Assembly: GCF_024742075.1 (NCBI RefSeq) | Contig: NZ_JANSGD010000002.1 | Location: 186,001 to 250,000 of the forward strand | Reading direction: 5' to 3' | Origin: Facklamia sp. 7083-14-GEN3 | GTDB taxonomy: Bacteria > Bacillota > Bacilli > Lactobacillales > Aerococcaceae | DNA length: 64,000 bases | In this document: positions 52,592 through 61,354 of the stretch, piece by piece | Layout: each line of letters opens with the position of its first letter | Numbering within the stretch: position 1 is the first letter of the stretch | Notes under the pieces: generated by a model | The model's database searches: none | What the model was told of the DNA's origin: nothing | The model's input: the letters and a program-made list of their open reading frames with translations, nothing else | Program-made: the position numbers and the translations under genes

Positions 52592-53152
52592 TTGATATAT
52601 TGGGAATTATTTGTAACTTTTTTGAATATTGGCTTACTTTCATTTGGTGGTGGATATGCTGCTTTGCCTTTAATAGAAGATTTGGTCGTTCATCAAGAAC
52701 ATTGGCTATCTCTGGAAGAATTTAGTCATCTGATTACAATCTCACAAATGACTCCCGGACCAATTGCTATTAATGCTTCTACTTTTATTGGCACGCAAAT
52801 TGGAGGTGTCAGTGGCGCAATAGTTGCTACAATCGGGTGTACCCTCCCTTCTATTGTTATTGTTACTTTCTTAGCCTACCTCTATCACCGTTATCAAAAA
52901 TTGAGTTTGATCCAAGATACTCTTTTTATCCTTAGACCCATAGTGATTGCTTTAATAGCTAGCTCAGGACTATCAATTTTTGTTAACGCAATTTGGCAAA
53001 ATGAGACGGTCGTTTGGATGGACCCTAATTGGTTAATGTTGATTATTTTTATAATAGCAATGCTATTGCTCAATAAGTTCAAAGCCAACCCTATTGTAAT
53101 TATGATTTCAGCAGGAATTGTTAACTTAATTTACCATGCATTTTCTATATAA
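52592..53152 (+). CDS. Chromate transporter-family protein, half-size subunit 2
   Basis: 186 residues, TTG start preceded by GAGGTGATTAC. Same family as the gene before it: LSFGGGYAALPLIED near residue 16 and PGPIAINASTFIGTQIGG near residue 53, six hydrophobic segments. The two are about as divergent as the two halves of a full-length ChrA. Their fixed pairing, a 4-base gap and shared promoter/terminator indicate a heterodimer. A link to the adjacent NAD-kinase-like gene through the shared divergent promoter region is possible. Confidence 0.85.
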   Translation: MIYWELFVTFLNIGLLSFGGGYAALPLIEDLVVHQEHWLSLEEFSHLITISQMTPGPIAINASTFIGTQIGGVSGAIVATIGCTLPSIVIVTFLAYLYHRYQKLSLIQDTLFILRPIVIALIASSGLSIFVNAIWQNETVVWMDPNWLMLIIFIIAMLLLNKFKANPIVIMISAGIVNLIYHAFSI

Positions 53153-53187
53153 AAAGATCATGACTATCTAGTCATGATCTTTTTTAT
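53151..53187. terminator. Bidirectional terminator after the chromate-transporter pair
   Basis: AAAAAGATCATGACTA pairs with TAGTCATGATCTTTTT around TC. It also ends the convergent VanY-type gene, whose stop lies within it. Confidence 0.9.
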
Positions 53188-54061
53188 TAAAGGATTCATT
53201 ATTAAACAGCTCATCAATCGTTTTCTTTTGTTCTTCTAACCACTCTCGCGCTTCATTAACCGCTTGGTTTTTAGCAGCTTGTCTTATTTTCTCGCTTTTT
53301 TCCCGTTTATCACGTTCTTCAATAAGCGCTAGGTATTCTTCAAGAGTAAGTCCATGTTCCATTATAAATTGTGCATTTAATTGCCCTACATAGCGAAAGT
53401 GCCATGGTTCAAAATTAAAAGTGGTTATTTCTGACTTATTTTGAGGATATCTTAAAATAAAACCATATTTGGCTGCATTTTCTTCTAACCATTGGGCCGA
53501 TCCTGATTCACTATAATTTTCAGTTAAGCCTCCACCTATACTCGTCCAATCTTGACCCAATATATCAATAGCAAGACCCGTCATGTGCTCAGTAGCATTA
53601 GCAGGTGCTGTATATAAATTGGTTAAATGTATAGCTTCCGATTCACTATAACCAACAGCCATTAAAGCCTGTTTTCTAGAACTTTCTAATCCTGCTTGTT
53701 GATCTGTCGAGCGATAGCCTGAAATAATAGTAAATTGGTAGTCATTTTCTAAACCCGCTTGCAACATCTGATTAAGTTTTTCTTCGATACTAGCAGCATA
53801 TGGGATTCCTTCAATAGAGGTGACTAAATCAACATCAACCTGATTGTTGTTGGGATTGCTAGGGTTCACTAAAAATAGATAAGGATCAACTATATTTGCA
53901 TCTTCAGGAAGCAAATCAATTAATTCATCTATACTAGCATTAGATTTTATCGCTTTGATTTGACTAATTGCTGGCAAATTATATTTAGTTAAAGCCAGTG
54001 CTTGGTCAAAAGGAAAAATAAGTAGAAGAGAGAATATTAAGAAAATTTTCTTAATGTTCAT
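53168..54061 (-). CDS. VanY-type D-alanyl-D-alanine carboxypeptidase (M15B)
   Basis: 297 residues. A Sec signal peptide (NIKKIFLIFSLLLIFPFDQALA) is followed by an M15B zinc domain: SGYRSTDQQ, the HMTGLAIDI metal motif (His and Asp) in ATEHMTGLAIDI, and the catalytic Glu/His in FEPWHFRYVG. A Lys/Glu-rich helical tail follows. It removes terminal D-Ala from muropeptides; without other van genes it is a wall-maturation enzyme, not a resistance factor. ATG at 54061 follows GAGGTGATTAAA. It is last in line after the polysaccharide operon, separated by an inverted repeat at 54137-54180. Confidence 0.87.
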   Translation of the reverse strand: MNIKKIFLIFSLLLIFPFDQALALTKYNLPAISQIKAIKSNASIDELIDLLPEDANIVDPYLFLVNPSNPNNNQVDVDLVTSIEGIPYAASIEEKLNQMLQAGLENDYQFTIISGYRSTDQQAGLESSRKQALMAVGYSESEAIHLTNLYTAPANATEHMTGLAIDILGQDWTSIGGGLTENYSESGSAQWLEENAAKYGFILRYPQNKSEITTFNFEPWHFRYVGQLNAQFIMEHGLTLEEYLALIEERDKREKSEKIRQAAKNQAVNEAREWLEEQKKTIDELFNNESFNKKDHD

Positions 54062-54136
54062 TTTAATCACCTCATATTTTTTCAAATGATTAAAAATTCT
54101 GATGGATAGCTTTTTGATAATTAAACGATGTAAGGA

Positions 54137-54180
54137 AACTCTCAAACTTTCTATCCAAATAGATAAAATGTTTGAGAGTT
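54137..54180 (-). terminator. Inverted repeat after the nucleotide-sugar dehydrogenase gene
   Basis: AACTCTCAAAC and GTTTGAGAGTT with an inner CTATC/GATAG pairing. The minus-strand T-tract is short (TTTCC), so it may be a weak terminator or partial read-through point before the VanY-type gene. Confidence 0.55.
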
Positions 54181-54188
54181 GATTTTTT

Positions 54189-55511
54189 TTATAAGCGCCA
54201 AAAACTATATCCTGCTTTCTTAAAATAAGCAGCATCTACTACGCTTTTGACATCCATTAAAACTCTTTCTTCAGGTGATAATTTGGCATTAAACAATTTT
54301 TCAATGCTGGTATTATCAAGCTCTCGAAACTCTTTATGGGCTACTGCAAAAATTACAGCATCTGCATCCTGAACTTGATTAAAGTCTGTTAAATCGACAT
54401 CATATTCTGCTTTGGCATCACTTGATTCGGCCCACGGATCTACTACAACAGGCTCAATATCGAAAGTTCTTAAATAATTAATAATATCGGCAACTTTTGA
54501 ATTACGCGTATCTGGTGTATGTTCTTTAAAAGTTAGACCTAAAATAACGATTTTAGAGTCTGTTACCTTTTTACCGGCCTTAACCATAAGCTTAATTAAC
54601 TTATCACCAATAAACTCTCCCATTTGATCATTTATTTGGCGACCAGAAAGAATAATCTGACTATGATAGCCCAAGTTTTCTGCCTCGTAAACAAAATAGT
54701 ATGGGTCAACACCAATGCAGTGTCCTCCAACCAGTCCTGGTGTGAAACCTAAAGCATTCCATTTAGTATTCATGGCATCAATAACATCTTGCGAATCAAT
54801 TTCCATTCGATCAAAAACGAGAGCCAACTCATTCATAAATGCGATGTTAATATCTCTTTGACTATTTTCAACAACTTTAGCAGCTTCAGCCACTTTAATA
54901 CTTGGTGCACGATGAACCCCTGCTTCTATAACTAATTCATAAACTTTAGCCATTGTATCTAAAGCATCTTCAGTTGTAGCAGAAACGATCTTTTTAATGG
55001 TTGGTAACGTGTGGACTTTATCTCCTGGATTAATTCTTTCAGGAGAATAACCTACCCAAAAATCTACACCATGGACTAAGCCAGAACTTTCTTCAAGCTC
55101 CGCGATACACATTTCCTCGGTAACCCCAGGATAGACTGTTGACTCATAAGCAACTAAAGTCCCTTTGGACATGTTTTTACCTACAGTTCTTGTGGCTGAA
55201 ATAACTGGATCTAAATTAGGTGTCTTATCTTGATTAATCGGTGTTGGAACAGCAACAATAATAAAGTTCGCTTCTTTTAGCCTACTTTGGTCATAGGTGA
55301 AAGCTAATTTTGTATTCTTAACTGCTTCATCGCCTACTTCAAGCGTCGGATCTTTCCCTTCCAAATACTGTTCCACCTTATGGACGTTATTATCATAACC
55401 GATTGTCTCAACATGCTTTGCGAATTCAATAGCAATGGGCATACCTACATACCCTAGACCTACTACTGCTAATTTTGTTTTACCTTCAAGTAAATTTTGA
55501 TAAATGTTCAT
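54189..55511 (-). CDS. UDP-N-acetylhexosamine 6-dehydrogenase (TviB/WbpO type)
   Basis: 440 residues. It oxidises the C6 hydroxyl of a UDP-HexNAc to a carboxylate with two NAD+. The N-terminal NAD site is VVGLGYVGMPIAIEF. The motifs VAYESTVYPGVTEE, YSPERINPGDK, KVVENSQRDINIA and the catalytic Cys in LVGGHCIGVDPYY match the TviB/WbpO group closely and differ from UDP-glucose dehydrogenases. So UDP-GalNAcA or UDP-GlcNAcA is the likely product. With galE at the start of the operon (UDP-GlcNAc to UDP-GalNAc possible), a GalNAcA-containing acidic polysaccharide is a reasonable inference. Confidence 0.85.
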   Translation of the reverse strand: MNIYQNLLEGKTKLAVVGLGYVGMPIAIEFAKHVETIGYDNNVHKVEQYLEGKDPTLEVGDEAVKNTKLAFTYDQSRLKEANFIIVAVPTPINQDKTPNLDPVISATRTVGKNMSKGTLVAYESTVYPGVTEEMCIAELEESSGLVHGVDFWVGYSPERINPGDKVHTLPTIKKIVSATTEDALDTMAKVYELVIEAGVHRAPSIKVAEAAKVVENSQRDINIAFMNELALVFDRMEIDSQDVIDAMNTKWNALGFTPGLVGGHCIGVDPYYFVYEAENLGYHSQIILSGRQINDQMGEFIGDKLIKLMVKAGKKVTDSKIVILGLTFKEHTPDTRNSKVADIINYLRTFDIEPVVVDPWAESSDAKAEYDVDLTDFNQVQDADAVIFAVAHKEFRELDNTSIEKLFNAKLSPEERVLMDVKSVVDAAYFKKAGYSFWRL

Positions 55512-55563
55512 TATTGTCTCCTAACATTGATTAAGTTGTCTTATAATATAATTATCTACTAAA

Positions 55564-56325
55564 TTATAACCGTCTTTTGATTGCTTGAAAAACATAATGA
55601 CTAAAGTAATACAAACACTTATACAGAGGTAACTTTTCTAAATGTCGATAAGTATACCATGTTCGCTTCAAAGCTGAGAGCTTATTGGAAGAAATAGAGC
55701 CTGAAACTTGGCGATAGTGATTAAGCACCTCATTTAGAGCATAGGCTTCGACTTTTCGTTCGCGCATTAACATTAGCCATGTTGCTGTATCCTGTCCCTT
55801 GCGCACCAAAGGCATTCTAAAGTCACCTATTTTTTTGCGATCAATCATTACCGTAGAGCAAGCAATCGCTGTGTTTTTCAAAAGTCCACTATACCCTAAG
55901 TGGTCCGGTAATTCTACCAATTCTTTAAGCGTTTCTCCTTTTTCATCAATTAAGGAAAAATTAGTGTAGGTAAAGGATCGTTCTTCTTTTTGCATAAAAG
56001 CTAATTGCTTCTCTAGCTTGCTAAACTCCCAGACATCATCGCTATCAATAAATGCGATATATCTTCCTTTTGCCATTTCAAGTCCTTTGTTTCTTGCCAC
56101 TGCAGCCCCAGAATTTATTGATAAATTAATTAATTGAATGCGACTGTCTTCTTGAGCAAATTGTTGAATAATGCTCACACTAGAATCATCTGAGCAATCA
56201 TTTACTAACAACCATTCCCAATTCTGGTAGCTTTGCCCAATCACACTTTCCACAGTTTTTTTCAAAAATCTTTCCGCGTTATAAACAGGGGTTATTATCG
56301 AAACTAATTCTGTTTCTAAAGTCAT
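55564..56325 (-). CDS. Glycosyltransferase family 2
   Basis: 253 residues. GT-A fold: SIITPVYNAERFL, LLVNDCSDDSS, and the metal-binding AFIDSDDVWEFSKLEKQ. The C-terminal region ends with a hydrophobic/aromatic helix (CLYYFSHYVFQAIKRRL) that may rest on the membrane. It resembles polysaccharide-repeat glycosyltransferases; donor and linkage are not predictable. It lies 13 bases after the Wzz-like gene. Confidence 0.9.
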   Translation of the reverse strand: MTLETELVSIITPVYNAERFLKKTVESVIGQSYQNWEWLLVNDCSDDSSVSIIQQFAQEDSRIQLINLSINSGAAVARNKGLEMAKGRYIAFIDSDDVWEFSKLEKQLAFMQKEERSFTYTNFSLIDEKGETLKELVELPDHLGYSGLLKNTAIACSTVMIDRKKIGDFRMPLVRKGQDTATWLMLMRERKVEAYALNEVLNHYRQVSGSISSNKLSALKRTWYTYRHLEKLPLYKCLYYFSHYVFQAIKRRL

Positions 56326-56338
56326 CCCAAAATTCTCC

Positions 56339-57406
56339 TTAAATAATTTGAATAATTTTTACTCTTGCTGGATAAAGCTCTGCTAATTGGCGTTGGTTAA
56401 TATACCACTTTTTATCAGTGATATTAGCATCCAAGATAATAACAATTTCATTAGGTGATAGGTCTGTGCTAAGACTGGCTATGTTAGTGGCTTGCACTCC
56501 ATATTTATTACCTTCAGAAGTTATCAATTCTTGAACATTAGCTTCCTGGTGCTTTTGCTGTCTAAGAATCACTCTCTGACTATTATTAGGAGTTTGAATT
56601 AATTTTTCTAAAATTGCTCGATCGTCCTGACGGTTATAGATAAAATGTAAGTCGTTAATCCCCCATGTATAATCAAAAGCATAGCCTATTTTATGTTTTC
56701 GATAATGTGCAATCATATTCCAAACAAACGATAAAATTGCGCCTAAAAAAAGTCCCAATACGCCATAGATAATACTTCCTTTCGCTTCTTTGGTTTGAAA
56801 CGGTGTCAAAGTTTCCTTACTAGGAACTTCTTCAGTTAAATCAATTGGAATCATCTCTCCAATTTCTGGTGAGCGAATGATTGAGACAGTATTTTTACCG
56901 AGAAACGGCAATTCTTGTTTTTCTAATAATTCAGCGTAAGCATTAGCTATCTTTAAGTTTTCTTCAGCATTTTTCCCGACTAAAAATCTTAAAGTAATAA
57001 CATTTGAAGCTGCATCACGAATTCCTGCAAGCCCTCCTCGGAAGGTGTTTGTCTTATACATTTCAAGATCTTTTTCCGCTTGAAGCCATTTCTCAAACTC
57101 AGTATCAGTTTCTGCTTCTATCTGTTTTACAACAGCCGGCGTCGAAAAATAATCATCAAAGACAGCTGCTGTTGAAAAGAGACTGCCATCTTCCATTGTC
57201 ACAATCACCTGAAATGAAGCGGGCTCTTGTTGATAGGCATGAGCTAGATAATTATAAGACTCGATTTTATCACTATTTATTATCCGATTAACAACATACC
57301 TTCCCCCTACAACTAATAGCGAGGTAATAATTGACCCAAAAATAATTCTTCTAAAATTATTTTTTATAAAACGGTATAGCTCGTAAAAAACTGTAGCTAA
57401 ACTCAT
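56339..57406 (-). CDS. Wzz/CapA-like polysaccharide co-polymerase with unexplained cytosolic C-terminal domain
   Basis: 355 residues. Two helices (~19-37 and ~208-230) flank an extracellular domain with a coiled-coil-prone centre: the Wzz/CapA (PF02706) layout that sets chain length. Past the second helix come ~125 cytosolic residues. In staphylococcal-type systems this place is a short tail that activates a tyrosine kinase, or a fused kinase. Here no Walker A/B or Tyr cluster is present; the tail ends in alternating hydrophobic strands (NEIVIILDANIT, RVKIIQII), reminiscent of a kinase-like Rossmann remnant. No kinase gene is nearby. It overlaps the polymerase gene by 4 bases. Confidence 0.75.
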   Translation of the reverse strand: MSLATVFYELYRFIKNNFRRIIFGSIITSLLVVGGRYVVNRIINSDKIESYNYLAHAYQQEPASFQVIVTMEDGSLFSTAAVFDDYFSTPAVVKQIEAETDTEFEKWLQAEKDLEMYKTNTFRGGLAGIRDAASNVITLRFLVGKNAEENLKIANAYAELLEKQELPFLGKNTVSIIRSPEIGEMIPIDLTEEVPSKETLTPFQTKEAKGSIIYGVLGLFLGAILSFVWNMIAHYRKHKIGYAFDYTWGINDLHFIYNRQDDRAILEKLIQTPNNSQRVILRQQKHQEANVQELITSEGNKYGVQATNIASLSTDLSPNEIVIILDANITDKKWYINQRQLAELYPARVKIIQII

Positions 57407-58704
57407 ATTCCTATTCTCCTTTTATTTTTGAAATCTAGTATTTGCTCATTTTTATCGATTATTTTAACCCAACTTATTATTAACGCAAAAAATACCCAAT
57501 GCCATTCAATCAACATATTATTTGCGCTAGTTATACTTGCTAAGATAAAAATAATTAAAAAACTATAGAATGTAAAGGAAACATTGCTTTGTATATTTGC
57601 GGCTTGTCTCTTCACTCTAGCAATATACTCTAATCGTCTTAGCATTCCAATATATGCCCATAGATAGAGTAGAAGTGAAAGAATGCCGTTAGAAACTAAA
57701 ATTTCAAGCCACCAATTATGCATATTGGTTATTTCGTTGGTTGGCCAGAAAGGCCTTATTGTAGCCCAATACTCGATATTACCCGACCCTACTCCCAACC
57801 CTAAGGTTTGGGTCAAATATAGCAATCCATTTCGCCAGATATTCATTCGCTTAGTATCACCTGATAAGCCTGCTTGTGGACCACCTAGAAAAATCACTTC
57901 AAAGACTTTTTCACGTATGGGTGGAATTAACATCATAGAAATAAAAAAAGCAATCATTATATAAAGTCTTTTCCCTTGGAAAAGATCTAGCTTGAAATTA
58001 CGGATTAGATTCAAGCTGATAAAAAGAATTAAACATATTAAGGACATTCTTGATCCACTTTGAAAAATCAAAAATGTGGTTAAAACAAACATCACTAATA
58101 AGAAGATCCTTTGCCAATATCTTCGACTGTAATAGTATAAAACCATACAAAGGGTAATATAAGCTAAGAGTAAAGTAGCGTAGTCATTTTGATTGGCAAA
58201 AAAGGTGATTGGAATTCGAGTCCATGGTTGAGAATCGAAAGTTCCGTATTTATCTAATTTGGCCATATCAGCAAATAAATAGAAATTAGCAATAATTTCG
58301 ATATAGCCCCAAAATACTAAGGCTGTCATCATCCCCCACATAGCTTGAGCCAGACGAAACCATTGTCTTTTTGTATCCACCCAAAAATAGACAGCTACAA
58401 TTGATGCCATACCGACCGTCATTAAAAAGGAGACTTGAAGCCAATCTTTGAAACTCTCTGCCCAAAGACCTGTTGTTAATGCGATTAACCACCAAGCTAA
58501 AAAGCATAAAAGCATACGTGTAGCCATAGAGGGAATAACCAATATTAGTTTTCGATCTTTATGTAAAATTTGCCAAGCAAGAATCAAAACAGAAAAAAGA
58601 GAAAGAATTCGATAAAGCGTAATTTGAGCAACTGGTGTTTCAACAGCTAGAATTTGTGAACCTAAAAAAACACTCATGACTAAAAGTAAACAATATATAA
58701 ACAT
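57403..58704 (-). CDS. O-antigen polymerase/ligase-family membrane protein (Wzy-like)
   Basis: 433 residues, ten to twelve helices. The PF04932 core is visible: FQSGSRMSLICLIL, followed by the long outer loop with KRMNIWRNGLLYLTQTLGLGVGSGNIEYW and MHNWWLEILVSNGILSLLLYLW. In a locus with a flippase and a Wzz-like protein it is probably the Wzy polymerase. It overlaps the wzz-like gene (4 bases), which fits paired function. Confidence 0.82.
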   Translation of the reverse strand: MFIYCLLLVMSVFLGSQILAVETPVAQITLYRILSLFSVLILAWQILHKDRKLILVIPSMATRMLLCFLAWWLIALTTGLWAESFKDWLQVSFLMTVGMASIVAVYFWVDTKRQWFRLAQAMWGMMTALVFWGYIEIIANFYLFADMAKLDKYGTFDSQPWTRIPITFFANQNDYATLLLAYITLCMVLYYYSRRYWQRIFLLVMFVLTTFLIFQSGSRMSLICLILFISLNLIRNFKLDLFQGKRLYIMIAFFISMMLIPPIREKVFEVIFLGGPQAGLSGDTKRMNIWRNGLLYLTQTLGLGVGSGNIEYWATIRPFWPTNEITNMHNWWLEILVSNGILSLLLYLWAYIGMLRRLEYIARVKRQAANIQSNVSFTFYSFLIIFILASITSANNMLIEWHWVFFALIISWVKIIDKNEQILDFKNKRRIGI

Positions 58705-58739
58705 GGGACACTCCTTTCTTTCTCTTTCTGTTCAACCAA

Positions 58740-60152
58740 TTAATTAAAATCCCACTTCTCAGGTTGTCGCCAGATTTGATAGCCATCTCGAATGGTAGAA
58801 AACTGAATAATAAGACAAATCAAGGCTAAACCAAAGGTTATAGACAAGCGATAAGCGTAATCTTTAGTATTAATAAAAGCAGCGATAAACATAATACAAA
58901 TGGACAAGAGATGTTTGCTTTGATTGAAATAAAACCCTGTCCGACTAGAAAAGTAAGTTCTAGCTAGATAAAACATGATGTATGCTCCAGATGATGCGGT
59001 AGCTGCTCCAAGAGCCCCCCATTTTGGAGTAAGCCAAAGGTTAATAAAAAAACTAGGAATCAAAGCTAATAAAGAAACCAATGTATTAAAATAGGTCTTG
59101 CGTGAAAACACAATTCCCAGTGTCGTTGTTTCAGAAAGTGTATACATTATATGAGGAAAACAGAGCAAACCAAGAATATACTGAACAGAACCATAGTCTT
59201 CCCCTAAAATCATCATTATCACAGGACGAAAAACAAGGATTCCAAAAAAGATACCCGTTAAAATAAAAAGAACCGCATCTGATATAAACTTATAATGCTT
59301 CATTGACTTGCCTTCATCATGCCATCGATAAGCAGTAGGAACCCAAAAAGTTGCGAAGGCTGTTTTTAGAATACCAATCATATTAACAATTGCGATACCC
59401 GCGGCATAAAACCCTAATTCTTTTTTTGTAGAAAAAGATCGGAGCATTAGACTATCAATTGTATTAAGCACTGAGTTGAGAGACATTGCCACCATGAGTG
59501 GAAAACCAAAAGCCAGCAGCTTTTTTATAAGGTCATAATCGAAAACAAAATCTTTCCATGCTAATAACTCTCTATAACGTAAAAAAAGAAGACTATCCCC
59601 TAAAAGTTGGCCAAAGATCATCCCGAAAACCACTACGCGAAAATCACGAATTCCCAAAGCAATCATGGCCAAAGAAACTGCAAAAATTAAGCTCTTTAGT
59701 AAAATAGTAAAACCAGAATATTCTTTAGCCTTTTCTTGCATTCGAATAGAAATGAGTACAAATCGTTCAACTATCATTGATATAAGAAGAATAGCACTCC
59801 AAATCACTATGTAACCTGCATTTGCATCGCTAAATAACCAGTTCGCAATGGTCTGATTAAAAATAAGCATTACAAAAGACAAGACAATCCCCATACCGAT
59901 TGGAATAATTATTGCTTGTTGAAAAAGGTGCTTTTTAGATACAGCTTGATGAAATTCGCGAGAAAAAGCTTGATCGAGGCCAATGTATAGGAAATTGGGA
60001 ATATTTAAGATTAAGTTACGATACAATCCTGAAACACCATATTGATCAGCTACTAATATCTGAGTCAAAATGCGGATTTGAATCAATGATATTAACGCCC
60101 CAATAATGGGGCCTAAGGAAAAGCCCATTAATCTTTTTAAAAAATATTTCAT
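58740..60152 (-). CDS. Polysaccharide repeat-unit flippase (Wzx/MATE-like)
   Basis: 470 residues with about 12-14 helices, in the oligosaccharide flippase family (LKRLMGFSLGPIIGALISLIQIRILTQIL at the start). Such proteins move undecaprenyl-diphosphate repeat units to the outer face before Wzy polymerisation. It starts 3 bases after the upstream GT4 stop. Conserved Pro and Gly breaks in TM1 and TM7 are present. Confidence 0.88.
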   Translation of the reverse strand: MKYFLKRLMGFSLGPIIGALISLIQIRILTQILVADQYGVSGLYRNLILNIPNFLYIGLDQAFSREFHQAVSKKHLFQQAIIIPIGMGIVLSFVMLIFNQTIANWLFSDANAGYIVIWSAILLISMIVERFVLISIRMQEKAKEYSGFTILLKSLIFAVSLAMIALGIRDFRVVVFGMIFGQLLGDSLLFLRYRELLAWKDFVFDYDLIKKLLAFGFPLMVAMSLNSVLNTIDSLMLRSFSTKKELGFYAAGIAIVNMIGILKTAFATFWVPTAYRWHDEGKSMKHYKFISDAVLFILTGIFFGILVFRPVIMMILGEDYGSVQYILGLLCFPHIMYTLSETTTLGIVFSRKTYFNTLVSLLALIPSFFINLWLTPKWGALGAATASSGAYIMFYLARTYFSSRTGFYFNQSKHLLSICIMFIAAFINTKDYAYRLSITFGLALICLIIQFSTIRDGYQIWRQPEKWDFN

Positions 60153-60155
60153 ATA

Positions 60156-61331
60156 TTACCTCGAATCTATTTGAAAATGACTCACTTGATCATCTAAAAC
60201 TTGACGATACAGCTTGGCTGCTTCTTCATTAGTGAAAGATTTATTTTTTATTCTTCTAAAACGGTCTTCATCACTAGGAATTTTATTTAAGCTCTGATTA
60301 TAAACATCAATCATGGTTTGATACCAGTCTTTTGGTTCACACTCCAAAGACAGAAATTGGATTAACCCCAAACCCAAGTCCACCTCTTTACTTATTTGAT
60401 CACTGGCAATCACGGGAATACCTATCGCTTGCGCTTCAATAGCCACCGTTCCAAAACCTTCCGAAAAAGAGGGCATAATTAATAGATCGATACCGGCTAA
60501 TAAATTAGCAACTGGACTAATCCGGCCAGCAAAGAAAACTTGGTCTTTGATTTCTTTTTTCTTTACTTCTTCTTCTAAGAAAGCGCGATCTTCACCCTCT
60601 CCAGCAATCACTAATTGCAAAGGATGGTCTTGTTTTTTACTGTATGCTATGATCTCCAAGGTCAAAAGGTGATTTTTAACTGCTGTTAAACGTCCCACTT
60701 GTCCAATTACCAAGCTTTGATCGCTTTTCTCAATAAATTTACTTTGCCAGTATTTATGTGCTGCTAGCCTTTCTTCAGTAGCTAATAGGAAATCATCAGG
60801 TTCAATACTATTAGGAATTACGATTGAAGATTCGCCAACCTTCAAGCCAAACAATTCCTGAATAGAAAGGCTTGAGCATCCAATAGGCAAGCGAGACAAT
60901 CTCCTATTAACTTGCGTATCAAAAACTTGCAACAATTTATTTTTAAAAGATGGATTTTTGTCATAACGGTAATGGCCATGAATATAGAAATCAAATTTCT
61001 TACCTTTTTGTAATTGATGCGCTAAATAATAATAAACGATTGATCGGTAACCTGCAATATGACTATAAACTACTTGATATTCATTATCTTGAAAAGCTTT
61101 AGCAAAGCTTTTCTTAAAGGATTGCCAAGAAGTTTTTTTGGGATTCTTCAGAAAATAAACCTGACCCCCTGTTGCTTCAATTGTCTGTTTAAAGTGATCA
61201 GGAACTTGACTATAGGTAACTACATCAAAAACTATCTTTTGATTGCTAGCTCCTTTGGCCAAGTTATTAATAAATGTAGAAATGCCTCCTCCAAAAGAAG
61301 ACATTATATGTAAGATTCTAATTTCTTGCAA
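60156..61331 (-). CDS. Glycosyltransferase family 4
   Basis: 391 residues, GT-B fold. The N-terminal acceptor domain has ILHIMSSFGGGISTFINNLAKG. The C-terminal nucleotide-sugar domain has VIGQVGRLTAVKNH, IAGEGEDRAFLEE and the retaining-GT motif MPSFSEGFGTVAIEAQAIGIPVIASD with the two Glu. It resembles EpsF-type enzymes of exopolysaccharide loci. Linkage and donor are unknown. Confidence 0.9.
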   Translation of the reverse strand: MQEIRILHIMSSFGGGISTFINNLAKGASNQKIVFDVVTYSQVPDHFKQTIEATGGQVYFLKNPKKTSWQSFKKSFAKAFQDNEYQVVYSHIAGYRSIVYYYLAHQLQKGKKFDFYIHGHYRYDKNPSFKNKLLQVFDTQVNRRLSRLPIGCSSLSIQELFGLKVGESSIVIPNSIEPDDFLLATEERLAAHKYWQSKFIEKSDQSLVIGQVGRLTAVKNHLLTLEIIAYSKKQDHPLQLVIAGEGEDRAFLEEEVKKKEIKDQVFFAGRISPVANLLAGIDLLIMPSFSEGFGTVAIEAQAIGIPVIASDQISKEVDLGLGLIQFLSLECEPKDWYQTMIDVYNQSLNKIPSDEDRFRRIKNKSFTNEEAAKLYRQVLDDQVSHFQIDSR

Positions 61332-61354
61332 AAGCTTCCTCCTTATTTGATCTC

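Noticed and set aside
53168-54061. Vancomycin resistance gene vanY
   Set aside because: No vanHAX, vanR/S or vanZ genes are nearby; housekeeping M15B carboxypeptidases share the motifs.
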